From: Brassica napus
Taxonomy: Eukaryota; Streptophyta; Magnoliopsida; Brassicales; Brassicaceae
Length of the DNA stretch: 64,000 nucleotides
Direction: 5' to 3'
Assembly (NCBI RefSeq): GCF_020379485.1
Contig: NC_063437.1
Span: forward strand, 620,001 to 684,000
Below, piece after piece: positions 11,602-22,759 of this stretch; the stretch's first letter is position 1; every line of letters begins with the position of its first letter. The notes beneath the pieces are model-generated. The model did no database searches. It saw only the letters and a list, made by a program, of their open reading frames with translations, and was not told where the DNA came from. The position numbers were made by a program, and so were the translations under genes.

Positions 11602-11950
11602 CTTTGGTTCAGGAAACTCGTGGTGGGTCTCAGAATTCTCGAGATTTGAACCGAGAAAAGTATCGGTTTTTACAGCTTTGAGAGAGGAAATGCCGATTCT
11701 TTGGATGTTGGTTCTGTTGAGAAGACACGAAAGATGAGATTTTTATTAAAAATAGAAGATGGAAATGAAATGGGTCTGTCGTGATTTCGGATTTTTGTCA
11801 ATGAGGAAAAGTGCTCATCAAGGAGACGAGAGGGAGAGATTGAGACATAATCTGAATTAACAGACAGAAGAGACGTTTCGGGTTTGATTGTTGATACGGA
11901 CAGTGACGAAGGAAGACACAAGAGAGGAGCAAGCAAGCTCAAGGAAGAGA

Positions 11951-11979
11951 GAAGAAGAAGAAGAAGAAGAAGAAGAAGA
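11951..11979. repeat. GAA microsatellite in the HWS promoter
   Basis: A run of GAA trinucleotides (TTC on the HWS strand) about 350 bp upstream of the HWS leader exon. Pyrimidine runs of this type are frequent near plant transcription starts. Confidence 0.8.
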
Positions 11980-11989
11980 CGTTTGCTCT

Positions 11990-12354
11990 TTGCTGTTTTC
12001 TTCTTTTTTATTTTATTTTTTGATGGGAAACGGGTTTATATAAAAAAAACAATGGAATACTGTATACCTGCGTATTGTTTACTACTATGTATACAATGAA
12101 AATAAGTCTATTGTTTACTACTATGTTTTTATGTGAAAAGAATAATATGGTATGTAACTGTTATTTAAAGAAAAGTATTTCATGGGAAATTACAAAACAC
12201 GAAATAATTAAAAATATCTTAACATCAATAATAATGCTGTCTTACTCATCAGCCTGTATATTTCTTTTTAAATAGTTGTCTGATTTATTAATCAGCTATG
12301 TAAAGTAGGCAGAAACTTTGGGAACTATAGACAACATAATAAAATGATTTTAGC
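11990..12354. other. Intergenic, AT-rich
   Basis: A short direct repeat (TATTGTTTACTACTATGT at 12073 and about 12110) is the only structure. No gene supported. Confidence 0.5.
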
Positions 12355-12364
12355 AAAATTATTA

Positions 12365-12652
12365 GAGAAATTTTCCAGATAGCTATTTTTTTAGTTTTTG
12401 TCATAAAAATAGTTCCTAATAAAAAAAATAATCAATTTTTTTTATTAAAGAATAAAAATACATTTTTATTCTAGGCTTAACTAATCTAGACTTAGGGTAT
12501 ATAATTAAAGGGTGGGTTTTTGAGGTAGAATTTTAAATTTAAAAAAAAAAAATATTAAAAATTTCAAAATAAAAAGAGATTATTTTAGTCATTTTCTTTT
12601 TAAAGTTATTTTTGTGACAAAAACTTAAAAATGACTATTTGAGAAATTTGTC
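12365..12652. mobile_element. Mutator-type MITE with 10-bp target duplication
   Basis: A 288-bp non-coding element between two copies of AAAATTATTA (12355-12364 and 12653-12662). The terminal inverted repeats are about 60 bp: the left runs GAGAAATTTTCCAGATAGC..TTTTTGTCATAAAAATAG, and the right matches on the other strand (GACAAATTTCTCAAATAGTC..TTTTTGTCACAAAAATA). Same general type as 3235-3787. Confidence 0.7.
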
Positions 12653-12758
12653 AAAATTATTATTAAGCTAAATAGCTCATTGCATAGTCCTTATATTAAT
12701 GCTTTTTACTATTGTGATATTGATAGTCTTTTTGTTAGTATAAAAATAAATTACCGAT

Positions 12759-14976
12759 GCCTCCTATAGACTCTTGTGGTAGTCTAGTTATCTATTGGAA
12801 GCAGCATGTACAGTTGTCTATTTTAAGTCAATCTCCTAATGTAATTGATTGTCAAGTTCAATGCAATGAAGGAAGTTTCTATTACTCGTTTGTGTATGGG
12901 AATCCGTATCCTGCTTTTCGACACCAAGTTTGGGAGAGAATTGAAAGGATAGGGCTTACCAGAAGAAATCAGCCATGGCTTCTAGCAGGAGATTTTAATA
13001 AAATACTTAGGAATCATGAAAAGATAGGAGGACGCACTCGAGCTGAAGCTTCTTTCCAAGATTTCAGGACACTCATTAGGAACCACGATCTCACAGATCT
13101 CAATTCAATAGGAAACAGATTTTCTTGGGTTGGTCAAAGAGGTACTCATCAAGTTCAGTGTTGTTTAGACAGAACAATAGCAAATACTGCATGGCTTGAA
13201 GCTTTCCCTGCATCAGAAACTGAGTTTTTAGAGATTGGTGAATCTGATCATAGACCCTTGATAACTACTATTGCTGCAGAGAGGGAAGAACCACGTAGAA
13301 TGTTTAAATTTGACATTCGTATGAAGGACAAAGATGGTTTTGCAGATACGGTTCATCGTGGCTGGAACGGTATGGGACAGACTCAGTTAATACAAATCCC
13401 ATTGGCTCAGAGAATTGGACGATGCAGACAACAAATCTCCCGCTGGAAACGGAGTCATAGATGCAATGCGAGGGAAAATATCAATCTACTAAGAGGACGT
13501 CTTGATAACGCTATCACTTCAAACTCTGCTACCCTACAAGAGAGGAAAAATTTAAAAGCAGAACTCGATCAAGCCTATATGGAGGAAGAAGTTTATTGGC
13601 AACAAAAAAGCAGAGTTCAGTGGCTGCGTTCTGGGGATCGTAATACCACATATTTCCATGCTATTACCAAAGGCAAAAGATACAGAAATAATATTTCCTC
13701 ACTTCAAGATATGGCGGGAGTAACTCATCGAGGACAGAGAGGAATTGGAAGAGTGGCGCAAGAATATTTCTGTAATCTTTTTACCTCCTCACCACCTGAT
13801 TTGGGTCTGTATGATGCTGTTTTTGAGGGTTTCCCAATAAGGGTTACTGAGGATATAAATACTGACCTCACAAGAGAAGTCACAGAGGAAGAAATAAAGC
13901 AAGCTATGTTTGATATTGGCTCCCATCGGGCTCCTGGACCAGATGGATTCAGTGCTGTCTTCTACCATCAATACTGGGATGATCTGAAAACTGACATAGT
14001 ACGTGAGGTTCATCAGTTTTTTGAGACAGGTGTTCTGGATAAACAGTTAAATCACACCAACATATGTCTGATTCCGAAGATTTATCCACCATCAGGCATG
14101 ACAGACTTCCGTCCTATTGCGCTATGCAACGTTGCTTATAAGGTGATCTCCAAAGTGTTAATCAACAGACTCAAGATACATCTCCATAACCTCATCACTG
14201 AAAATCAACAAGCATTTATCCCGGGCCGAGTTATCACAGACAACATCATTATTGCGCATGAGGTTTTCCAATGTCTTAAAGCAAGAAAGAGACAGGCAAC
14301 CTCATATATGGCGGTAAAGACTGATATTACCAAAGCATATGACAGGCTTGAGTGGGGATTCTTGGAAGAAACCATGAAGAGAATGGGTTTTCATGTCAAA
14401 TGGATTCAATGGATAATGGCATGCGTAAACACGATGTCTTTTTCTGTATTGATTAACGGATCACCAGAAGGATATTTTGAGCCAGGTAGAGGAATCAGAC
14501 AGGGGGATCCCCTCTCCCCGTATCTGTTTATTCTTTGTGCAGAGGTATTATCTCACATGATGAACAGAGCTATGGTAGATAGATCCTTACTTGGTGTCAA
14601 AATCTCTCTTCAAGCCCCGCCAGTTAATCATCTGCTGTTTGCGGATGACTCTCTCTTCTTCTCGTTGGCGAATGCACGAGCCTGTAAGAAGTTAAAGAAA
14701 ATCTTGGGTGATTATGAAAGAGCATCAGGTCAAGCAGTTAATCTAATGAAGTCGTCAATTACCTTTGGACATAAGATCTCTGATGTTGTTCGTACTCAGA
14801 TGAGGAATATTCTTGGCATCCATAATGAGGGTGGCATAGGCAAATATCTAGGCATGCCGGAACAATTCACAAGAAGGAAGAGTGATATGTTTACTTATAT
14901 AGTAGATAAGGTAAAAGCTGTTACTCAAGGATGGAGCCAGAAATATTTATCTCCAGGGGTAAAGAGGTTCTATTGA
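12759..14976 (+). pseudogene. LINE endonuclease (partial) and reverse transcriptase
   Basis: Open from the insertion point to 14976. The ATG at 12757 straddles the target duplication and is not a real start. Endonuclease signatures WLLAGDFN and ESDHRPL are present. The RT includes HRAPGPDGFSAVFY, FRPIALCNVAYKVISK, AFIPGRVITDNI, GIRQGDPLSPYLF and the catalytic LLFADDSLFF (about 14630-14660). The RT core itself looks undamaged. The frame is lost at 14931-14976 and continues in the +2 frame in the next block. Confidence 0.9.
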
Positions 14977-16052
14977 AGTCAATTGCGCTAGCTATGCCAA
15001 TCTTTTCTATGAATATTTTCCGCTTACCGAAAGAAGTATGTGATGAGATAAACAGAGTACTTGCGAGATTTTGGTGGGGTTCAGACGAAAATAAAGGAAT
15101 GCATTGGTATGACTGGAAGAGAGTGAGTTTACCAAAGTCAGAAGGGGGTTTGGGATGCAGGGATCTTGAGAAATTCAATCAGGCATTACTTGGAAAACAA
15201 GTATGGAGGATATTACAAAACCCGGGCTGCTTGACGGCAAGAATCTTGAAGGCAAGGTATTTTCAAGATGGTGACATCCTTTCGGCTGTGTTGAAAAAAA
15301 AGGCTTCTTACGCATGGAAATCAATATTGTATGGAAGAGATTTAGTTAAACAAGGTATGCGGTACATCATTGGTGATGGCAGTCTTATCAACACTTGGAC
15401 AGACCCTTGGATACCTGATCATACACCAAGAGCTCCACGTCCAAGGATTCCGGGATCAAGGATTGGGAAAGTAAATCAGTTATTTAGTCAGTATGGTAAT
15501 GGATGGGATGAGCAAAAGGTGCGGACAGTAATAGTGGATGAAGATATACCAAAGGTACTAGCTTTAAAACTGTCTACAACGGCAAAACATGACCTATTGG
15601 GGTGGCATTATAAAGATTATGGAATATACACTGTCAAATCGGGGTATTGGCTAAGCACTCATCTACCAACAAGAGAAAGAGTGGAACCGACCTTTGGAAA
15701 TCCTAGCTTGAAAAAGAAAATTTGGAACACGAAGATGCCTTCAAAGATACACCATTTTATATGGAAAGTTCTATCAAGAAGTATAGCCTCTGGAGCAAAC
15801 CTAAAACGGAGACATATCATGCCAGATGCCCAATGTAGACGCTGCTGCAATGGGGATGAAACAGATAAGCACCTTCTATTTGATTGTATTTATGCTCAAC
15901 AGATATGTAGAGCTTCTGGAATCCCTAATACAATATTGACTGACCCACTGGCGACTTTGGAAGAAAAGATAGAAGTATGTCTTCAATGTTGCACATCTAC
16001 ACAGCTCAGACATCTGACAAACTTTCCCTTCTGGTTATTATGGAGGATATAG
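14931..16052 (+). pseudogene. LINE zf-RVT region
   Basis: Continuation of the LINE polyprotein after a frameshift. It contains the conserved plant LINE segments FWWGSDENKGMHWYDWKRVSLP, GGLGCRDLEKFNQALLGKQVWR and IWNTKMPSKIHHFIWKVL, and the Cys/His cluster CRRCCNGDETDKHLLFDC. It ends at TAG 16050-16052, where the family normally has TGG (Trp), a probable nonsense mutation. Confidence 0.88.
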
Positions 16053-16160
16053 AAGAGCCGAAATTTGCTGATATTTCAGAATAAACAGATTGATGGGAGA
16101 CATGTACTATAACAAGCTAGGCGAGATGCTCAGGAATGGTCTACTCACTCAACATTAACT

Positions 16161-16706
16161 GTGTCTTCTGGACGACCTAACATTTCAGACCAACAAATAC
16201 TGATGCGGAATCAACACTGGAAACGACCACCAGTAGGATGGCTAAAATGCAATGTAGATGCTTCTTTTGTGAATGCAGAGACTCCAAGTAAAGCTGGATG
16301 GATTATAAGAGATGAAAATGGAACTTATAAAGGTGCAGGTCAAGGTATTGGTGTATGTGTAAGATCACCAATGGAAGGCGAAATTCAAGGAATAATCATG
16401 GCGATGCAACAGTGTTGGGCAAGAGGATATACAAGAGTAATCTTCGAAAGTGATTGTAAACAAGCGATTGATCTTCTGAATGGATCGGGACTCTACTTTG
16501 TGGGTTATAATTGGATCAGAGAAGCTTGGTGGTGGAGAGACAAGTTTATGGGTGCAACCTACTCTTGGGTTCGACGTGATGCAAATAGAATTGCAGACAA
16601 ATTAGCAAAGCAAAATATCCCTTACAATGCTTTATTTTGGTTTTATAACTATGTACCAAGGTCAATTGTTGTAGACCTTCACATAGATTATATTGGATCA
16701 ACTTAA
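16161..16706 (+). pseudogene. LINE RNase H domain
   Basis: Same frame as the zf-RVT block, beyond two stop codons. RNase H landmarks are the first Asp in CNVDASF, the second acidic pair region GEIQGIIMAM, ESDCKQAIDLL, and the C-terminal RRDANRIADKLAKQ. It ends 24 bp before the A-rich tail. Confidence 0.88.
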
Positions 16707-16749
16707 TCAATAAAGTAGTCGTTATAAAAAATAAAAATAAATTACCGAT

Positions 16750-18298
16750 AAAAAATTCACAATCGTTCTTTTATTAAAAACAGTATAACAGGGTTGAAGA
16801 AAATTATGTGTTTAATTTGGAATTTAACAGACGGATTAGTGGAAAGTGGCAACCACATGAGGTAACATTTGCTTCTTTAGACTTGTTTCATACATTGTCT
16901 TTACAATTTTCTTTTTTGCCAACTTCAAATATATATATAAACATAAGAATAAACTAAACAAAATTTTTATTTATGTATTATGTCCTTTAGTAATTATACT
17001 TTGCTTTTCAAACACTGAAAGGTCTTTTTCTACTTTACTTAGCTCAGACTTCTCGCAGTTTCTTATTAGTGGCCTGCCCTTTACCTAAAACACTTACTAG
17101 ATCACTATACAATAACAAATTAAAAATCAAACACAAACTAATAACTATTTATAATGTACTACGTATTATTAATCAATAAATTTTGTCATGAAGCAGAAAA
17201 TTAAATACATTTGAGTACAGCTTTAAAATGTTGATAGGTATAAAGCTATATTGATCTCAGCTTCATACGCTTTACCTTCTTTCTTCGGTAGAGCTAGCAT
17301 ATGCCCTTACCCTTTATAGCTATGTAACTACTCCAGTATTTATATTTCCATATAATAACATATATACAAATAGTTGGCTCAGATACTAAACTCTTGTTGG
17401 TGTTATGCCTTGCGTCTTTTACGATGTTTTCTTTGATTTGAATTCAACTGTTAATTGTTTACGCGATAGAATAGCAATCACTTTTCAGCACATAGTCTAG
17501 CGAATCATAATAATTCTTCTAGCCAACTGAAATTATTATATTTTTTTTTTTGTAACTTAAAATTATTATATTTGCATGTCGCTTATTATATACTCTAGAA
17601 GATATAAAACTGAAGTGTTATTTTTATAATATCGTAGTTTTAAATCACGATTCAAGGGTGGAATGCAACTGATATTGATTCAAATATGTTTATTGTGAAA
17701 TTGTGAATCACGTACTTAGAAAAGAAACTATAAAAGTCGAAGGGAAATATCCAGTAGTATATACCATCTGCCTTTTTAATTTATAAATCCACTAATTAAG
17801 GCATATACATTATAGGCACTAATTTATAAATCACGTATTTAGAAAAGAAACTATAAAACTCGTGATCCATTCCATTGTCTTAATTATTTCTTTAGTTTCC
17901 TAGCGAATGTTTTAAGAATCCAAAATACTTTATGCACATGTGCCGGTGCACCTAATTTTTTCAAAGAGACGAAATTCAATGAATTTCCAAATAGCAAATT
18001 AGTAATAGGGGTTATGATTCATAAAATATCAAGGATGTGTGTATGTGTGAAATTCATAATGGCAAAAGAAAGATGTGTCTAGAGACAATTAATTAGTACT
18101 ACAAATCTGATGTCTGAATGGTCTGAAGTTAACTAAAGATGATATTTCTTTTACCGTATATAGTAAAATTATTGTTTTTATTTGTGAGAAATTACAAATC
18201 TCAATACCATATAGAGAGGAACGGATCTAAAAACTTTGACCAGAGCCTAGTTTTGTGCGTGTGTATTATTACCTATGTATTATAACGTAGATCCATCC
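16750..18298. other. Intergenic, AT-rich
   Basis: No gene recognised. A motif around TTATAAATCACGTATTTAGAAAAGAAACTATAAAA occurs near 17822 with a related copy near 17706, a small local duplication of unknown origin. Confidence 0.5.
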
Positions 18299-18306
18299 AT
18301 TCCTAT

Positions 18307-18939
18307 CAGGAGTGGGAGTTCGCTGTTCAGTTCAGATCGGGTATTTCAAGAGATATAGAACCCGTTCGGATATTTTAACACTTCGGATCGGTTTAGATAT
18401 TGTAGACCAGGTTCGAATATTTAAATTTTGAAGAAAAAAATAAATAAATTATTCATTGTTTAAGTTTTTTTTATTTAAAATATACATTTAATTTAACCGA
18501 TTTTCTAATTTTTAATAGATTAAACTATTAATAGGTTTGGGAAAAAACTTTATAAATAGAAAGACATTTATTTAGTTGTTGTTTTGAAATTTTGGATGCA
18601 ATTTTTGTTAATGCAAGAAACAAGAGCTTGATATGTATTTTAAGCGAGAAGCAAATGATTATGCCTATAGTTATATGTATATTATCTAATTTTGAGCAAT
18701 GTGCAGTATTATTATAAATATTTTGCATAAAATGAGAAAAGTAAACTAAAAATATAAGGCTAAGTATACATATGTTGGGTTATCTTCGGATATCCATTCG
18801 GGTTCAGATATTATCTGTTTGAGTTCGGATATCCAATCTCTCGTAATACGATACCAGTTTAGGTATTTTACTATTTCGGTTCGGATTTCGGTTCGTGTTT
18901 GGATACAAGTTCAAATATCGAATAAAATATCCAACGTTA
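18307..18939. mobile_element. hAT-like non-autonomous element, old copy
   Basis: A 633-bp element between perfect 8-bp duplications ATTCCTAT (18299-18306 and 18940-18947). The interior aligns by eye along its full length with the element at 36121-36815: GTTCGGATATTT, TTTTGGATGCAA, TATCTTCGGATATCCATTCGGGTTC. The ends CAGGAGTGGGAG..CCAACGTTA are mutated versions of TAGGGGTGGGC..GCCCACCCCTA. Confidence 0.75.
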
Positions 18940-18947
18940 ATTCCTAT

Positions 18948-20300
18948 AGCTGTAGTGGTTTTATAAATATAAGTACCCACTGTCTAAAGTCTAAAACAAC
19001 AATCAATATAGCTATGTATGTGAAAGGAAGGTTGTTAAAGACTTTGAGTTTTTGCTAAATCAAGATAAAACTTTAAAACATGAGTGGTTTAGAAAAGTTG
19101 TAGAAAGTTTTTTTTTTTGTAAATTAGTCTTAGTGCCAGTGGCCACCTTTAATAATTTGGTTGTATATAACATTTGTAAAGATAGCCAAGACTAATGTAA
19201 AGGCAGTAGTTAAATTGCGTTTAACATTTAATAAATAATATAATATAACAGCATTATTATTTTCTGTTAAAAGAACAAGAAAGCGATGTGAAGATCGTGG
19301 AAATATCTAAATAAGATCAATATGCACTAATCAATTTGGTGGTTTCATATGAAGATATATTAGACTACAAAAATAAAAAATAAAGAATGTGCAAAAATAT
19401 TTTTTTTTTTAAATGATCGGTAAAAATATAGATAAAATGACATGGTGGCAAATACTAATTTGTCACTTATGGTCATGGACCGGCTTCATTTTGCCAAAGT
19501 AACTTTGTGCACATTAAGTCACTTATTCTTTACACTATGGAGCAAATCCACTCACACATGCACACACATCATTTTTATTTCCCATGAATTATAAACTAGT
19601 GTTAAGATACTGTTTGCACACTTCATATGATATCTACAGCTCAAAAGTGATACTAGTGGTATGCTATTAGACCATTTGCAATTGACTCTCCTTTCGAGCC
19701 TTGAAAGTCTGAGGAGTGGATTTGGATACATGCATATGTACATGTGTGTGTACATAGTTTCTCTAACATTCACCACACGGTTAAACACGAGAGCCAACTC
19801 ATTTACGCTGTCAATAAGCTAGTTAGATTTGTGAATTACCAACATATAAATAAGGTATAGTAACATTTATCAAAGCTGGGAAGTAAAAATAATGTAAAAA
19901 GAGAAATCATTGTTTAAGTGGACTAACTTATTGTTGTTTAATTTGTTTATGTTTTTATCGGCAGCAAACGGTAGTGGACCAAACTTAGAAGTCACACTTA
20001 TCATGATGATGTTCTCTTCTTCTGTTCCACATTTTGTTGTTCCCTTTTTACTGTTTCCCTACCATGTTTTCAGTTTATATACATACCTATCCTCTTATCT
20101 CTCTCTTTTTTTAGAAAATGACTTGTGCCTCTTGTGAAAAATCCTCAGCAACATGAGCTAAGTAACTCATTTTTGTCAACAATCGCGTATAACCCTTCCT
20201 CGTCTGGGAGCATGAAGACAAAGAGACGTTAGATTAAATAGCTAGTTAATCTAGCATTCTACAAACAGTGAACTGGAGTAAAGGCGAAAATAAAGCTCAA
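18948..20300. other. Intergenic, AT-rich
   Basis: Nothing gene-like recognised. Short ORFs in this stretch lack protein-like composition. Confidence 0.5.
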
Positions 20301-20880
20301 CTTAGTTTCAACTGACCACCAATTGGTCCTTTTGCTCCTCTAGCTTAGGCACAGTTCCTTCCTCACAAGCTCCCGAGGATCTTTAGATTTAAGGTTTTTA
20401 ACCAAATTACTGATCAGATTACTAGAAAACCTTAAGCAATGCATACTGTCTTGAAAACATGAACTAATTCAGAAAACTAAAGCTTTAATCTCCTTTTTTT
20501 TTCTCATTCCAAACCTATGAAGACCAGCATTGCTGTGTTCTTGGGCTTTCTGGTCATTAGAGAGTATCCCATACAGCTCGCCCCATCATTTGAATATCAA
20601 AGATAATACATATGTACACACATGTCACATGTGAATGAATCACCATTAGAATAAACTCAAACGCGATCTGAAATCTCATTAACGCCCATTTGTAAAAGAA
20701 AAATGAATTATATTTCTACTAACCACCGATTGTTCCTTTTGCGCCGCCAGCTTGGACACAGCTCCTTTCTCACTTGTTCAGTGACACAGCTCCCACGACC
20801 AACATTCGCTGTGTCAAAGTTGTGAACCATCATTTGAATATCAAAGATAATATACACTTGTTTGCTTATCTAAAAAGTAT
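20300..20880. repeat. Local direct duplication, possible exon relic
   Basis: Two diverged copies of the same sequence lie at about 20310-20610 and 20720-20860. They share the blocks GACCACCAATTGGTCCTTTTG/AACCACCGATTGTTCCTTTTG and CATCATTTGAATATCAAAGATAATA. On the minus strand the first block reads as charged, helix-like peptides (EGTVPKLEEQKDQLVVS and KGAVSKLAAQKEQSVVS). This suggests duplicated remnants of a coding exon of unknown parentage. Confidence 0.4.
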
Positions 20881-21262
20881 GACAAAAGCAAAATACCCCA
20901 CATCCTTGCAACTTTTGGATGACACAATAATTACATAACAGTTGAACTTTAAACCTTATAATAATAACACCAGTGACATCAAATAACACCTACACGTAAT
21001 GATGTAACACAACAACATTGAAAAAACAACAGAACCACAAAATCACAGGTATCAAAAAAGAGCCATGTGAACAAACAAATAATAATAATATATCATAAGA
21101 AAAGTTATGTAAATAAATTAAATCTCGATTCAACTCAATCTAGCAACTCTTCCATAGTAAACAACACGAATTGTTAAAAGATACAAAAGAAAATATAAAT
21201 AAAAACACATGATGATAATGACCAAACGAAAAGAAGAGCTTTTTGTTTGATTTAAAGTCAAC

Positions 21263-22612
21263 TTAGCCATGAGTATTCAAAGCTTCCCAAACCAAGTTCT
21301 TAACCACAGGATTAGCAGCATCTCTAGCTTGATAAGCAGCTTTCTTCAAAGTCCTAATGGTCCACACATTAGCCTCCCACCAGGAAAGACTCCTATACTG
21401 AAGATTATGCTTCTTGCAAAGCTCTTGAACCACAGGAGACACTTTCCTGAGATGGCAACGTGGCAGCCTAGGGAACAAATGATGCTCGAGCTGAAACTGT
21501 AACCCACCAAAGAACCAATCCATGTAGGAAGTACACGAGATATCCAGCGTCCCGGCCGTTTGCTTCTCGAACCAGTCGTTGCCCGTAGGTGGACCCATGT
21601 AGACATCAGCCGCAAAATGGTTAAGCGTGAATTGAATATGCTGAAGCGCCGTGACCGTGAAGCTCGTCAAGACAAAGAAGAATCTCTCAGGCCAAGATGG
21701 GAGACAAGAGACCAAGAGCGGGAACCACGTCCAGAACACCAAGATCCCAGCTAAGTTGAGAGCACGGTCGGGGAACTCACGCTTCGAGAAGAGGAGAAGG
21801 AACGTTTGGATAAAAAGGTTGATCCTCCCGAAACACATCACCGGGTAATAAGTAAAATGCTGGTAGCTTACTAAAAACCTCGCGAGCGGATCAAACGTGA
21901 GCTTCCGATCATAGAAACGTGACGTCATGGAGTTAAAGAACTTGGAGGACACGGCGAAGACAGGGATGTGCTGCACGTCGGGATCGTAGTCGAGGCTGTT
22001 GCAAGAGAGGTGATGAGCGTTGTGGGTCCACTTCCACCACGCGATGGAGATCCCGGTGATGCAGTTGCCGGAGAGAAGCTGAGCGAACTTGTTGTACGAC
22101 TTGTTCTTCATGATGACGTAATGCCCCGAGTCATGGCCAATGTACGCGCTCTGCATCCAGAGGAGGCCGAGTATCGCGGCGGCGATCTGGTGCGCGACGA
22201 CGGAGGTGCACGCCAAGACGCCGTAGAGGACGGCGGCGAACAGGGCGGCGACGAAGGCTAGGGTGTAGAGCGTGACGTGTCCTTTCTTCTCGAAGAGGCC
22301 GAGTTTTCGAAACTCGGCGGCTAGGCGGCGGTAATCGCGGGAGATCTCGGAGACTTGGGAGTCTCCGATGTGGTAGCCGGTGAAGAGGCTGTTGAGGTGG
22401 TGCCACGCGGTTCCGGGGTGGAACGCGATGAAGGCGTCGGTGACGTCTTGGCCGGCGAGGTTGACGATCAACGCTTCGCCGCCGGGATGGGATTTGATCC
22501 AATCGGAGACGTCGTAGACTTTGCCTTGGATCGCGATCCAGAGGTCTCCGGGTGTGTTGTGTTTGCTCAGATCTTCTTTCGTAATGTACTTTTTCTCTGT
22601 CTGGTCCGCCAT
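21263..22612 (-). CDS. SLD1: Sphingoid long-chain-base delta-8 desaturase (cytochrome b5 fusion)
   Basis: Intronless gene encoding 449 residues, the same length as Arabidopsis SLD1. An N-terminal cytochrome b5 domain carries the heme-binding HPGG at 42-45 and the second heme histidine near FHPGTAWHH (65-72). It is followed by a membrane-bound front-end desaturase with the three histidine boxes HDSGH (160-164), HNAHH (197-201) and QLEHH (374-378). The Gln in the third box is diagnostic of b5-fused front-end desaturases. Four or so hydrophobic segments anchor it in the ER. It inserts the delta-8 double bond in the long-chain base of ceramides and glucosylceramides, giving E/Z isomers in plants, and is linked to cold and aluminium tolerance. 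All catalytic motifs are intact. The coding sequence is much richer in G+C than its surroundings, which creates long false ORFs on the opposite strand. Confidence 0.96.
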   Translation of the reverse strand: MADQTEKKYITKEDLSKHNTPGDLWIAIQGKVYDVSDWIKSHPGGEALIVNLAGQDVTDAFIAFHPGTAWHHLNSLFTGYHIGDSQVSEISRDYRRLAAEFRKLGLFEKKGHVTLYTLAFVAALFAAVLYGVLACTSVVAHQIAAAILGLLWMQSAYIGHDSGHYVIMKNKSYNKFAQLLSGNCITGISIAWWKWTHNAHHLSCNSLDYDPDVQHIPVFAVSSKFFNSMTSRFYDRKLTFDPLARFLVSYQHFTYYPVMCFGRINLFIQTFLLLFSKREFPDRALNLAGILVFWTWFPLLVSCLPSWPERFFFVLTSFTVTALQHIQFTLNHFAADVYMGPPTGNDWFEKQTAGTLDISCTSYMDWFFGGLQFQLEHHLFPRLPRCHLRKVSPVVQELCKKHNLQYRSLSWWEANVWTIRTLKKAAYQARDAANPVVKNLVWEALNTHG

Positions 22613-22733
22613 TGATGAGATCGGAGATCAGACAGATAGAGAGGGAGAGATTGAGATGAATCCCTCCGGTGAATCGGAATTTGAATCGAATCCTTCTCTC
22701 TCTCTATCTCTCTGCTTGTCTTTTTATCCTCTG

Positions 22734-22740
22734 TTATATA
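22734..22740 (-). promoter_or_regulatory. TATA box of SLD1
   Basis: TATATAA on the minus strand, about 120 bp upstream of the SLD1 ATG. It is followed by a (GA)n-type purine run (CT repeats on the plus strand, 22692-22712) in the presumed leader. Confidence 0.55.
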
Positions 22741-22759
22741 TTTATGGTTATTATTGTTT

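Larger units (their letters stand above)
12759..16730 (+). mobile_element. 5'-truncated LINE (L1-type non-LTR retrotransposon)
   Basis: A 3,972-bp insertion flanked by a perfect 19-bp target duplication ATAAAAATAAATTACCGAT (12740-12758 and 16731-16749), with an A-rich 3' tail (TATAAAAA). The body reads, in order, as the C-terminal half of an AP-type endonuclease, a reverse transcriptase, a zf-RVT-like region and an RNase H. The 5' end is missing: the element begins inside the endonuclease domain, as expected of incomplete target-primed reverse transcription. One frame change (about 14931-14976) and two in-frame stops (16050-16052 and about 16110) separate the three readable blocks, so it cannot encode a full polyprotein. 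Confidence 0.93.

Noticed and set aside
21346..22615. Several frames of 60-120 codons on both strands over SLD1
   Set aside because: All are shadows of the G+C-rich SLD1 coding sequence; the Arg/Pro-rich and Gly/Glu/Val-rich translations are typical of shifted frames.
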